Below, piece by piece: positions 1 to 8,297 of a DNA stretch of 43,545 bases. The stretch comes from a virus. How positions within the stretch are numbered: position 1 is the first letter of the stretch; every line of letters begins with the position of its first letter. The notes under the pieces were generated by a model, which was not told where the DNA came from, searched no databases, and saw only the letters and a program-made list of their open reading frames with translations. Made by a program: the position numbers and the translations under genes. The stretch lies in IMG/VR virus record IMGVR_UViG_3300021961_000189, positions 1 to 43,545 of that record. The stretch is one strand, 5' to 3'.

Positions 1-1170
1 GTCTCTTTGTTCTGAGACTCGGATGATTTGTTGTCCTGGGTCATACGTAGATACTCGGAAATTCTGCAGTCTTGCGCCAGGATATACTTTTACAATCTGG
101 TCTTGAACTTCTTGTCTTGTGGGAAGTTTGACCTGAGGGAAAAATAATCTAAGTTCGTAAAGTTTGCCTCTCCAATTTACCAGAGTAATTATAATATTAC
201 CAGTTTTTGCTGGAAGTCTTACTGCCTCTTCCAATTCAATTTCTTCTTTTTTTACGCAGTTTGGATATTTTTTTCCAAACATTGTTTTCATACCTTTTTT
301 CTCATAACCAGACCAACACTTTTCACCCAACATGTCGCTACCAATTCCTTTACTGGGTTGAAGTGGTTCTGGTTTGATTATGTCAATAAATTCAGCAAAA
401 GTTTTTCCAGAAGAATCTTCGACACTTATAGATTCATTTTTTGATTTGCTTCCCCAATTCTTAGCACCAACTTTACGGCATTTGACTAGTGCTCCTGACG
501 CATACGCACTTGGCCAAACTTTGTAACGTGATTTTACTTTATGGTAGCAAGCATCCTTTTCTCCTGCCGCTTCATTTGTCACATAATCGGCAGCAGTATC
601 TATGTAATCTGCTGCTTTAGTGATTTTAGATTGAACCCATGCTTCAAGGTTTCCTTCACCCTTTTTGCCCATTTTCTTTTCAAGTCTTTTGGCAGCATTT
701 TTAATCGTTTTTATTTCAGAACGAGCCATAGAATATTCATGATCTTTCTTTGTTTCTTCAGTTGCCACGTTCTTTGCTTTTCCTCTACGGTCTGGGTTTG
801 GATCTTGACGATTTTTACGACGAAATGCTCTTTCTTCTTCGTCTGAAGAAAGTTCTCTTTTCATTTTGCTGGAACCACACTTTGGTTTGGTTGTTTGTCC
901 AGGTTGTTTGGCACAGGGTTTTCCTGCATATTTGCCGCCCAGTTGAACCCAACCAGGGGTGCCATCAGAAGCACGACTCTTGCTAAACCAGTCACGCAGA
1001 GAAGAATCACCACTCTTGTTCGCTTCATCAATAATACCCGATTCTTTAGCAGCAGTTTCTTGCTCCTTTTCAGAAGCATCATTCACAGAATACTTATCCC
1101 ACATTTTGGGCCCGTATCCACATTCTTCTCTCGTTTCTTTCTTTTTGCAAAGACGGCAATATTTTTTCAT
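1..1170 (-). CDS. Mosaic Cys-rich/basic-module cyanophage protein, 3' end cut by window edge
   Basis: An open frame of 390 codons starts at 1170 and runs off the left edge without a stop. The N-terminus carries cysteines at residues 5, 8 and 17 (MKKYCRLCKKKE). It is followed by a DWFSKSRASDGTPGWVQLGG segment, a lysine-rich stretch, an AWVQSKITKAADYIDTAADY helix, a CYHKVKSRYKVWPSAYASG module and a CWSGYEKKGMKTMFGKKYP module, then a longer globular part. These short modules recur in different combinations in proteins of marine T4-like phages and some giant viruses, according to my memory of those families; their function is unknown to me. The start overlaps the stop of the preceding 51-aa gene (ATGA), implying translational coupling. 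Possible roles are a virion-associated or nucleic-acid-binding protein, but nothing here proves either. I am sure that it is coding, not of what it does. Confidence 0.85.
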   Translation of the reverse strand, partial: MKKYCRLCKKKETREECGYGPKMWDKYSVNDASEKEQETAAKESGIIDEANKSGDSSLRDWFSKSRASDGTPGWVQLGGKYAGKPCAKQPGQTTKPKCGSSKMKRELSSDEEERAFRRKNRQDPNPDRRGKAKNVATEETKKDHEYSMARSEIKTIKNAAKRLEKKMGKKGEGNLEAWVQSKITKAADYIDTAADYVTNEAAGEKDACYHKVKSRYKVWPSAYASGALVKCRKVGAKNWGSKSKNESISVEDSSGKTFAEFIDIIKPEPLQPSKGIGSDMLGEKCWSGYEKKGMKTMFGKKYPNCVKKEEIELEEAVRLPAKTGNIIITLVNWRGKLYELRLFFPQVKLPTRQEVQDQIVKVYPGARLQNFRVSTYDPGQQIIRVSEQRD

Positions 1171-1322
1171 GAAACTGGTTTAGATTTTGTTGCCTCACCT
1201 CTTGCTCTCTTTCTCCTCGCCGCACAATGAGCACGTTGAGAGAATCCCTTGGGATTGGAGCAATCAATACTCTTTTTATATTTATTAGACCACTCTTCTT
1301 GAAATTGTTTGAATGTCTTCAT
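1167..1322 (-). CDS. 51-aa basic Cys-module protein
   Basis: A 51-residue frame (MKTFKQFQEEWSNKYKKSID...) starts at 1322 inside the stop of the oxygenase gene (TAATG) and ends in a TGA that overlaps the ATG of the next gene (ATGA). The central part reads DCSNPKGFSQRAHCAARRK, a short two-cysteine basic module that I recognise as recurrent in cyanophage proteins, often attached to larger proteins. The C-terminus is rich in Arg and Lys. Overlaps at both ends place it as the fourth member of a five-gene coupled cassette. Function is unknown. The tight overlaps and the module match make a real gene likely despite the small size. Confidence 0.72.
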   Translation of the reverse strand: MKTFKQFQEEWSNKYKKSIDCSNPKGFSQRAHCAARRKRARGEATKSKPVS

Positions 1323-1915
1323 TATTCTGTATCAAAAAAGAACATGTGGAATAATCTAGAGTCGTATTTATCATACCCAAAGTATTTAGATGCTGTATGA
1401 GGACAGCGGCCGTCCCAAATAACAAGACGATTGTATACATTAGCAATAACATCAATATGCTCCCATGGAGTTGGATCTAAGTGCTTATTAGCCCAAATTA
1501 CATCAGATCCTTCAGTATCTACATGACGTATTCCTGTCTTCTTATGCGCCAATAGAGAAGTGCCACATTCGTAGGGAGCATTTGGTGTCAAATAAACTGT
1601 TGCTGCCCACTTTTGGGAATCAGCATGATATACCAAAGCATCTTCACAAGTGCAGTGTTGAAATCTTCCACACATTCCATGAGTTTCCATCCAGTTGGAA
1701 ATTTTCATTCCCATTATTTTTTCAAATGCTTCTTTTGTTCCCGGAATTTCAAACTGATTTTCAGTTCTTCTGCCACGATGATAGTCACTAAAATTAAATT
1801 CTTGAGTTAAAGCAAACTCACGGATAGCTTTTGGATCACTATAAAAATTGTCAACGACCCAAAGAGTTTGTCTTTTATTGTCATTTACTGATGGACCATT
1901 TATTTGATATCTCAT
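1322..1915 (-). CDS. 2-oxoglutarate/Fe(II)-type oxygenase (DUF6445-like)
   Basis: This 197-aa protein looks like a compact double-stranded beta-helix dioxygenase. The putative iron ligands are His97 and Asp99 (YHADSQKWAATVYLTP) and distal His173 (DGRCPHTASKYFG), with Arg187 in the last strand as a candidate 2-oxoglutarate contact. The N-terminal part (WVVDNFYSDPKAIREFALTQ) and a GRRT element resemble the DUF6445 family. Members of the superfamily hydroxylate or otherwise oxidise peptides, nucleotides or small molecules; the substrate here cannot be read from sequence. The start overlaps the stop of the radical SAM gene by ATGA, and its stop overlaps the next start. Its position beside the tail fibres suggests modification of a virion or surface component, which is inference. 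Confidence 0.75.
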   Translation of the reverse strand: MRYQINGPSVNDNKRQTLWVVDNFYSDPKAIREFALTQEFNFSDYHRGRRTENQFEIPGTKEAFEKIMGMKISNWMETHGMCGRFQHCTCEDALVYHADSQKWAATVYLTPNAPYECGTSLLAHKKTGIRHVDTEGSDVIWANKHLDPTPWEHIDVIANVYNRLVIWDGRCPHTASKYFGYDKYDSRLFHMFFFDTE

Positions 1916-3351
1916 GGTTTTATTGCGTTTTCACAAAATCTACAGAGATTGAAACATGTATTATTTTCTGGCATTATCTCATCATATGATTGCTCAAATA
2001 AATTGCCAAGAATATGTTCAAGACCATAATCCATACAACAAAGAGATACATCTCCGTTTGGGAGCATGACATTGTGATATAACTTTTCCAAGCACCCACA
2101 GGTCATCTCTTGATTGCCGTGGTAAATCGATTTATATTCATCTTTTCTATTCAAAAGTTCTGGTTTCATAATACTCTCACCAAGTAGATTACCTGCTCTA
2201 GACCACATTTGGTATGTTGGAGCTTCTGGAAATACATGACGAACTGATTCATGAACTGTTCCCATACACATCAAAGTGAAATTGTGAATATCTTTGTGAA
2301 CTTCTCCAAATTTTTCAATTACTTCAATGTATCTTTTAGTTATTGGATGCTTTGCTTTTCTTTCCTGATCCGGTAAGTGAAGAACAAATCCGCCATTTGG
2401 ATTGCCAGCATACTTAACATGCTTAATCCTATCAATATCATCTAAACTCATGCCAATACCAGTTGTGAATACTGAAATTGGATGACCTTCCTGATTCGCA
2501 TAAAGAAGCATATCTGTTGCCTTTGGGTTTAACCAAGGTTCTGTAAATCCAGCAAATGTGACTCTTACTTGTGTTGGTAATTTATCAACGCATTTTTTAA
2601 AGTTATCGAGACTTAAGAATCTTTCTCCTTTATAAACTTTTTGAAGAGTTCTTTGTGGACAGAAAACACAATCGACTACACATCCATTTTGAGCATCGAT
2701 GGAAGTTGTAAATTCCATTGTTGGTGCTATGGAATTCTCCCAAGGTTTTCTTGTCTTGTTTTTATGATAAACCTCATGAAGATTTACATTTTTGCTATTC
2801 AATTTTTTTAAGTTTTGAATAACTGATTGTTTGTGAATTGTATCTAATGGATAATTTTCTAAAAGATCTTCAAACATTCTTCTAGATTCATCACACAACC
2901 CTGTCCACCAAGAACTTACGGCTTTTTCATATAATATTCCCCAAAATCCAGGGTAATCTGTCACCATTGGTAATGGAGACGCATCTTTGATGGAAACTTT
3001 TTCTCCAATAGAAGCAATTAAATATGCATCATGATAATTTCCTTCCCTCTCAAGAAATCGACTTAAGAAAAAATATCCCTCTGGCCTATTAGGCATGATT
3101 GCGAGAGCATGTTGGAGAAGACCTCTTACCGTAAAATTCCTACATCCTTGTTTTTCAAAACAAAAAGCAGATCTAAGAAGACATTGATATTGCTTTTCTA
3201 AATCATCGACTCTTTCAGCACATCTCAGATAATAAGAAATTGCTGAGGCCGTTTGGCCAATATTATCATAATAAAGAGCAAGATTTAAATTATTTTCAGG
3301 ATCTTCTGGATTGAAAATAAAATCATAAAGAAGTTGCGTTAAATCAGACAT
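1912..3351 (-). CDS. TPR-radical SAM-SPASM domain enzyme
   Basis: The 479-aa product has three parts. Residues 1 to about 195 are helical and TPR-like (LALYYDNIGQTASAISYYL, LSRFLEREGNYHDAYLIAS, SSWWTGLCDESRRMFEDLL). The radical SAM core starts at about 210 with the CX3CX2C cluster motif at Cys224, Cys228 and Cys231 (CVVDCVFCPQR), followed by LDNFKKCVDKLP and VTFAGFTEPWLNP, where the GE-type motif would lie. The C-terminus (about 412-479) has many cysteines (TCGCLEK, DVSLCCMDYG, CFNLCRFCEN) around a PNGDVSLCC turn and a LGNLFEQSYDEIM helix, typical of a SPASM extension holding auxiliary iron-sulfur clusters. SPASM enzymes usually modify peptides or carbohydrates. The gene overlaps the propeller gene upstream by 8 nt and the oxygenase gene downstream by 4 nt. 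Confidence 0.85.
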   Translation of the reverse strand: MSDLTQLLYDFIFNPEDPENNLNLALYYDNIGQTASAISYYLRCAERVDDLEKQYQCLLRSAFCFEKQGCRNFTVRGLLQHALAIMPNRPEGYFFLSRFLEREGNYHDAYLIASIGEKVSIKDASPLPMVTDYPGFWGILYEKAVSSWWTGLCDESRRMFEDLLENYPLDTIHKQSVIQNLKKLNSKNVNLHEVYHKNKTRKPWENSIAPTMEFTTSIDAQNGCVVDCVFCPQRTLQKVYKGERFLSLDNFKKCVDKLPTQVRVTFAGFTEPWLNPKATDMLLYANQEGHPISVFTTGIGMSLDDIDRIKHVKYAGNPNGGFVLHLPDQERKAKHPITKRYIEVIEKFGEVHKDIHNFTLMCMGTVHESVRHVFPEAPTYQMWSRAGNLLGESIMKPELLNRKDEYKSIYHGNQEMTCGCLEKLYHNVMLPNGDVSLCCMDYGLEHILGNLFEQSYDEIMPENNTCFNLCRFCENAIKP

Positions 3352-4321
3352 CTAGAATCTCCTCAATAATTGACTGTGGGAACTTTAGTAAATATGCTGC
3401 GTTGTCTTGAAAACCAAAAGATAAAACAAAATCATCTCCATCTTCAATTATACCAATAGCAAATTCAACATGGCCACTCATAATGGAAAAATCACTGGTC
3501 CATTTAATTAGGTTCCAATTTTTATCCCATAAGATTACCCTGTGTCTATAAATGGCATCTTTTCTTTCTACTTCGCTTTTAAACAAATCAACTTCGTGAG
3601 TAATAGCAAGGTAGTAGTTTTTCCATGGAATAACTTGAGTCCCTCCACGCAAATCTCTTGGAATGTCTTGCCTTCTTCCTTGAAAAACAAATTCAGAACT
3701 ATTATCTTCCAAATTTACCTTTACAATTTCAGTTGGATTCCCCCATTTCACAAAATGATATGGTTTATCCAAAATTGGCATCCAGTTTTTCTCACAATAT
3801 GCCTCTCTTGGTGGTTCAATTCTGTTTCTAGATATTTCCACAACTTTATCAGCATGAACCTCAATTTCACATAACTCCATTCTCCCCGTTCCTACTTTGT
3901 CCAAATCCCTACGGACTCCACATGTCCATAGTTTTCCTTCCCATCTAAAAATTCTTGCATCCTCAAGACCAACAAAGTCCCATAATTCCTTTTCTGGAAA
4001 CTTTGATGTATCTATTTTATTATAACGAATTATTCTGTAATCATCATCAAACTCTAGATAGTGATTCCAAGTTCTTAAATGGATATCATTTTCTGGGTGG
4101 ACATATGTTAGAGGTCCATATTGATGTTGAAATAATTTCTCTTCCGAATGGTAAAAAGTATAATTAACTGCTCTTAATATAGCTACTTTTTTATTCCCAT
4201 CTTTATAGATGGATGGATTCATCAGTCCAAGACCATTATTCTCCTCTGCCGGAATAATGAGTGGGTATATTTTTCCACCTCTCTCTAATGCCAACTTAGC
4301 AAGAGAATTTGTAAAATCCAT
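3344..4321 (-). CDS. Five-bladed beta-propeller, glycosidase-like protein
   Basis: The 325-aa protein has the repeated beta-blade pattern of the GH43/GH130-like five-bladed propeller fold: LMNPSIYKDGNKKVAILRA, DFVGLEDARIFRWEGKLWTC, EKNWMPILDKPYHFVKWGNP, LRGGTQVIPWKNYYLAITHE and EFAIGIIEDGDDFVLSFGFQ. The GLEDARIF motif corresponds to the GLEDPRI-type element of predicted glycosidases and mannoside phosphorylases. I cannot confirm catalytic acids, so it may bind or process a glycan or be a non-catalytic relative. It opens a coupled gene cassette, and its stop lies within the start of the radical SAM gene. Such proteins often neighbour glycosyltransferases, which would fit a surface-glycan role. 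Confidence 0.65.
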   Translation of the reverse strand: MDFTNSLAKLALERGGKIYPLIIPAEENNGLGLMNPSIYKDGNKKVAILRAVNYTFYHSEEKLFQHQYGPLTYVHPENDIHLRTWNHYLEFDDDYRIIRYNKIDTSKFPEKELWDFVGLEDARIFRWEGKLWTCGVRRDLDKVGTGRMELCEIEVHADKVVEISRNRIEPPREAYCEKNWMPILDKPYHFVKWGNPTEIVKVNLEDNSSEFVFQGRRQDIPRDLRGGTQVIPWKNYYLAITHEVDLFKSEVERKDAIYRHRVILWDKNWNLIKWTSDFSIMSGHVEFAIGIIEDGDDFVLSFGFQDNAAYLLKFPQSIIEEILDV

Positions 4322-4340
4322 AATAAAAAAAATAAATCGA

Positions 4341-4541
4341 TTATGATAAGATAAAGTTTACTGCGCTAAAAACTTTGGTTAATCCAGAACCATCGCCCTT
4401 AAAAGATGTTGCTGAAACAATGCCAACTACATCTAAAGTTGATGTGGGAATAGTAGATCCAATGCCAACTCTATCGTTGGTAATATCGACGAATATATTA
4501 TCATCGGATACTAAATCCGCAGTTCTCCTAGTTTTCCCCAT
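4341..4541 (-). CDS. 66-aa mini fibre-like protein
   Basis: The 66-residue protein contains a short version of the fibre motif common in marine phages: NDRVGIGSTIPTSTLDVVGIVSATSFKGDGSGLTKV. Its last residues, FSAVNFILS, closely match the C-terminus of the adjacent 1224-aa fibre (FSAINFVLG). It has its own late-promoter motif 19 nt upstream. The protein is too short to be a complete fibre. It could be a small tip or adaptor protein, or a residual cassette from fibre rearrangement. The regular start, the promoter and the intact frame favour an expressed gene. Confidence 0.7.
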   Translation of the reverse strand: MGKTRRTADLVSDDNIFVDITNDRVGIGSTIPTSTLDVVGIVSATSFKGDGSGLTKVFSAVNFILS

Positions 4542-4560
4542 TTTATTGGTTAACTTTTAA

Positions 4561-4568
4561 CTATTTAG
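4561..4568 (-). promoter_or_regulatory. T4-type late promoter (CTAAATAG)
   Basis: CTAAATAG on the minus strand lies 19 nt upstream of the 66-aa gene start, between that start and the stop of the 1224-aa fibre gene. It matches the TAAATA core of T4-like late promoters and sits at the spacing seen for the other late promoters in this window. Confidence 0.6.
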
Positions 4569-4569
4569 A

Positions 4570-7500
4570 CTATCCAAGAACAAAATTAATTGCGCTGAAT
4601 CCTGCTGTGGAACCTTGAATACCTTGAGCACCAGTAATTCCTTGAATACCTTGTGTTCCTGCTCCGGTTACACCTTGAGTACCTTGTGGGCCAGCAGATT
4701 CAAACGCTACAATATCAACAACGTCTCCATAAGTAGCAGCAGTTCCGAGAACAATACTTGTGCCATTAGATGCGGTAATGTCATTGTCACTTAATCGAAC
4801 ACCATTTAAGAATACATCAACATTTCCAACCGAATAAGTGGCACTGAATGTTGTTTGACTTGCTGTTGTTACACTGTAACTAGTTGTTGTCTTACTGTAA
4901 TTTGATCCTTGAACGCCTTGTGCCCCTTGTGTACCAGTAGTACCCTGAGGACCAGCAGAAACATATGTAGCAATCGTTAAAGTGTCACCTACCGAAGCAC
5001 CTGATGTCAGAACAATACTAGTACCGTTTGTAGCAGTAAAGTCGTCTGGATCTAAGTGCGATCCATTTAGATAAACATCAATATTTGATGGGGTATATGA
5101 AAGTGTATTTGCGTTATCATCCGAACCACTAAATGTAGTTTGGTCTGCCGTTGCTGTATAAGTGAATGATGATCTAGTGTGACTAAATCCTTGAATACCT
5201 TGAATACCTTGAGTGCCAGTTATTCCTTGGATACCTTGGATTCCCTGAATACCTTGGATTCCTTGAGGGCCCTGAACGCCTTGAACACCCTGAATGCCTT
5301 GAATACCTTGAACACCTTGGGTTCCTTGAGGTCCAGCAGATTCAAAGGCAACTACATCGATAATGTCACCATAAGTTGCTCCCGTCGCTAATACAATACT
5401 TGTACCGTCAGTTGCCGTATAGTCAGTTGGACTTAATCTTACACCATTCAAGAATACATCAATTTGACCAACTGAATAATTTACACTAAATGTTGTTTGA
5501 CTACTAGTACTAACAGTAAAGGAATTTTCGGACTTGGCAAAACTTGATCCTTGAATACCTTGAATACCTTGGATTCCTTGAATTCCTTGAGTACCATCGA
5601 CTCCTTGAGTACCCGTGATTCCTTGAATTCCTTGTGTTCCTTGAATTCCTTGAATACCTTGAGTACCTTGAGGTCCAGCAGATTCAAAAGCAACAATCGT
5701 TAAGGTATCCCCTACAGAAGCCCCAGATACTAATACTACGCTAGTTCCATTTGTAGCAGTAAAGTCATCCGGATCTAAGTGTGAACCATTAAGGAATACG
5801 TCAAGATTTCCTATAGAGTATGCTAATGTATTTGTATTGTCATCAGCACCACTAAATGTAGTTTGACTTGCGGTAGCAGTATAAGTGAATGATGATCTAG
5901 AAAAACTAAAACCTTGAATACCTTGAGTACCTTGAGTACCAGTGATTCCTTGAATTCCCTGAGCACCATCTGTTCCTTGGATTCCCGTAGTACCCTGGGT
6001 TCCGGTAATACCTTGAGTACCAGTAGTTCCTTGAGGACCAGCAGATTCGAAGGCAACTATATCAATAACATCATTTAATGAAGCACCAACATCTAATACT
6101 ACTGAAGTTCCGTTTGATGCAGTATATTCATCTGGGCTCAACCTAACGCCATTCAAGAATACATCAATTTGACCAACTGTGTAAATTACATTAAATGTAG
6201 TCTGTGATGCTGTAGCAGTAAAACTACTTTCTGTTTTAGTGAAACTAAATCCTTGAATACCTTGAGTACCAGTTGTGCCTTGAGGTCCTATTATTCCTTG
6301 AACGCCTTGAGTACCATCTGTTCCTTGAGTACCATCTGTTCCTTGAATTCCCTGTGTTCCTTGAACACCTTGGATTCCTTGAGTACCTTGAGTACCATCT
6401 GTTCCTTGAGTACCAGTAATTCCCTGAGTTCCCGTTATTCCCTGAATTCCTTGGGCCCCATCGGTTCCTTGAGTTCCCTGAGTTCCAGTTGTTCCTTGAG
6501 TTCCAGTATCTCCCTTATCTCCAGTTCTAGCAAAAGTAACTATTACATCTTCAGAATTTGAAAATGAAGTAACACCAGAAAGATAAGTACATGGTATTCT
6601 AAAATATCCAGTTTCTTCTACACTGGACCCATCAATTGTAAAAATAGCAAAATCATCAGCATTTAATCTATTTGAAACTCTAAAGTGTCCCTTTATTGTC
6701 GATGTTGAATCATCAATAACTCTAAGAAAACTTTGAATATCTGTTGAATTATCGTCAACATCATCAATATAAACTTCAGTGACAGTGCTGAGACCTACAT
6801 AATTGAATTTTAAGGTTCCAGTACCTGGATCGGTGTTTGTTGTATCTGTAGAAAATGTGTAATCAAAGGTAGCTCCACCAAAATTACCATCAGTTCCAGT
6901 TATTCCCTGAATACCTTGTACGCCAGTAATTCCCTGAATTCCTTGGGTTCCTTGGACACCTTGAATTCCTTGGACACCTTGAATGCCTTGAACTCCTTGA
7001 GTTCCTTGAGTTCCATCAGTGCCCTGTGTTCCAGTGATACCCTGAATTCCTTGGACACCTTGGGTTCCTTGAACTCCTTGAGTTCCTTGAGTTCCATCGG
7101 TTCCTTGAGTACCTGTGAGTCCTTGAATACCCTGAGTTCCTTGAACTCCTTGAATACCTTGAGTACCTTGAGGTCCAGCAGATTCAAAAGCAACAATAGT
7201 TAAAGTATCATCAAGTGTAGCTCCAGATGATAAAACTACAGATGATCCATCTGTTGCGGTAAAATCACTAGGATCCAAATGGGATCCATTAAGGAATACG
7301 TCAAGATTTCCTACAGAGTATGCTAATGTATTTGTATTGTCATCAGCACCACTAAATGAGGTTTGACCAGAGGTTGCTGTGTAAGTGAAAGATGATCTTG
7401 TGTAACTAAATCCTTGAATACCTTGAGTACCTTGAGTACCAGTGATTCCTTGAATTCCCTGTGTTCCTTGAACACCTTGGATTCCTTGAGTACCTTGAGT

Positions 7501-8244
7501 ACCATCTGTTCCTTGAGTACCAGTGATTCCTTGAGCACCTGTAATTCCTTGAATACCTTGAGGACCAGCGGATTCAAAGGCAACTACATCAATAATATCC
7601 CCATAAGTAGCGGCAGTCCCCAGTACTATGCTGGTTCCATTTGATGCTGTGTAATCTGTTGGACTTAATCTGACACCATTCAAGAAGACATCAATTTGAC
7701 CAACAGTATAATTTACTGAAAATGTTGTTTGACTAGATGAAGTTACTGTAAAACTTGTCTCAGTTTTTGTAAAACTAAATCCTTGGACGCCTTGAATTCC
7801 CTGAGCACCAGTAGTTCCCTGTGTACCGGTTGTTCCTTGAAGTGGTTCTGCCCAAACCACTCCACTTCCAGTTGAAGTAAGTACGGAGGAAGCAGAACCA
7901 ACTCTTCCATAAACATCAGTAATAGTACTATCAAAATCTACATTGCCATTAAATGTAGTGATGCCTGTAACTATTACATTGCCAGATACATGAAGTCTTT
8001 CTGTTGGGTTAGTCAGACCAAGACCAACATTGCCGGCAGTAAAATATGCGTTATATGAATCTGTTCCAGTTCCAACCCTAAATGGGTTAAGTACTATGAC
8101 TGTTGTGCCAATACCTACATTTTTAGATGCGTAGAGATATCCGTCATAAGTATTAAGAGCTACCTCACCTAATGGCAACTGATCTGCGGTCGGAATCTTG
8201 CCAGATACAGCCGACCTTTTTAGTTTAATTATTGGATCTGCCAT
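4570..8244 (-). CDS. Collagen-like tail fibre with alternating beta-modules
   Basis: The 1224-aa protein starts with a domain of about 135 residues ([20 protein letters not shown]..., then [18 protein letters not shown]). It resembles the virion-attaching N-terminus of phage fibres and Mtd-like proteins, and is related to the start of the 620-aa protein upstream. From about residue 136 to near the end, Gly-X-Y collagen-like stretches (GTQGIQG, GVQGIQG, GTDGTQG) alternate with beta-modules of about 70-80 residues. Type A contains [15 protein letters not shown]; type B contains [15 protein letters not shown]. The order is A-B-unique-A-B-A-B-A, the unique module including [16 protein letters not shown]. 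It ends FSAINFVLG, like its 66-aa neighbour. Most likely a trimeric host-recognition fibre. The internal DNA repeats would make it prone to recombination. Confidence 0.88.
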   Translation of the reverse strand: MADPIIKLKRSAVSGKIPTADQLPLGEVALNTYDGYLYASKNVGIGTTVIVLNPFRVGTGTDSYNAYFTAGNVGLGLTNPTERLHVSGNVIVTGITTFNGNVDFDSTITDVYGRVGSASSVLTSTGSGVVWAEPLQGTTGTQGTTGAQGIQGVQGFSFTKTETSFTVTSSSQTTFSVNYTVGQIDVFLNGVRLSPTDYTASNGTSIVLGTAATYGDIIDVVAFESAGPQGIQGITGAQGITGTQGTDGTQGTQGIQGVQGTQGIQGITGTQGTQGIQGFSYTRSSFTYTATSGQTSFSGADDNTNTLAYSVGNLDVFLNGSHLDPSDFTATDGSSVVLSSGATLDDTLTIVAFESAGPQGTQGIQGVQGTQGIQGLTGTQGTDGTQGTQGVQGTQGVQGIQGITGTQGTDGTQGTQGVQGIQGVQGIQGVQGTQGIQGITGVQGIQGITGTDGNFGGATFDYTFSTDTTNTDPGTGTLKFNYVGLSTVTEVYIDDVDDNSTDIQSFLRVIDDSTSTIKGHFRVSNRLNADDFAIFTIDGSSVEETGYFRIPCTYLSGVTSFSNSEDVIVTFARTGDKGDTGTQGTTGTQGTQGTDGAQGIQGITGTQGITGTQGTDGTQGTQGIQGVQGTQGIQGTDGTQGTDGTQGVQGIIGPQGTTGTQGIQGFSFTKTESSFTATASQTTFNVIYTVGQIDVFLNGVRLSPDEYTASNGTSVVLDVGASLNDVIDIVAFESAGPQGTTGTQGITGTQGTTGIQGTDGAQGIQGITGTQGTQGIQGFSFSRSSFTYTATASQTTFSGADDNTNTLAYSIGNLDVFLNGSHLDPDDFTATNGTSVVLVSGASVGDTLTIVAFESAGPQGTQGIQGIQGTQGIQGITGTQGVDGTQGIQGIQGIQGIQGSSFAKSENSFTVSTSSQTTFSVNYSVGQIDVFLNGVRLSPTDYTATDGTSIVLATGATYGDIIDVVAFESAGPQGTQGVQGIQGIQGVQGVQGPQGIQGIQGIQGIQGITGTQGIQGIQGFSHTRSSFTYTATADQTTFSGSDDNANTLSYTPSNIDVYLNGSHLDPDDFTATNGTSIVLTSGASVGDTLTIATYVSAGPQGTTGTQGAQGVQGSNYSKTTTSYSVTTASQTTFSATYSVGNVDVFLNGVRLSDNDITASNGTSIVLGTAATYGDVVDIVAFESAGPQGTQGVTGAGTQGIQGITGAQGIQGSTAGFSAINFVLG
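4596..7839 (-). repeat. In-gene repeat array encoding collagen-like spacers
   Basis: Multiple clusters of a 9-nt periodic sequence (plus-strand variants of CCTTGAATA / CCTTGAGTA / CCTTGGATT) encode Gly-X-Y triplets such as GTQ, GIQ, GVQ and GTD. The clusters separate longer repeats of about 220-250 nt that encode the beta-modules. The periodicity also produces spurious open frames on both strands. The array is coding, not CRISPR-like: there are no unique spacers between constant repeats. Confidence 0.85.
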
Positions 8245-8255
8245 TTTTTAGGTGT

Positions 8256-8263
8256 CTATTTAG
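8256..8263 (-). promoter_or_regulatory. T4-type late promoter (CTAAATAG) for the tail fibre
   Basis: CTAAATAG on the minus strand, 11 nt upstream of the 1224-aa fibre ATG. It is the shortest promoter-start distance among the late motifs here. A CATAAATA motif (8295-8302), overlapping the stop of the 66-aa coiled-coil gene, could act as a second late promoter for the same fibre. Confidence 0.6.
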
Positions 8264-8270
8264 TCATACA

Positions 8271-8286
8271 ACCAGTATATACTGGT
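8271..8286. repeat. Perfect 16-bp palindrome
   Basis: ACCAGTATATACTGGT reads identically on both strands and sits in the short gap between the 66-aa coiled-coil gene and the fibre gene. Neither side has a clear U-tract on the minus strand, so it is a poor intrinsic terminator (6-bp stem with a 4-nt loop). It could be a protein-binding site, a weak transcript hairpin or a recombination scar. Confidence 0.6.
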
Positions 8287-8297
8287 GTTTTGAATAT

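Noticed and set aside
541-1230. Several plus-strand frames at the left end
   Set aside because: They are antisense to the continuous 390-codon minus-strand frame, which carries recognisable modules.
5179-7644. Plus- and minus-strand open frames rich in Leu/Asn/Thr/Ser or Lys/Leu/Glu over the fibre gene
   Set aside because: They are shadows of the 9-nt periodic collagen-like repeats; low complexity and no start signals.
4596-7839. CRISPR-like repeated DNA
   Set aside because: Repeats are in frame with the fibre gene and encode Gly-X-Y; there is no constant repeat with unique spacers.
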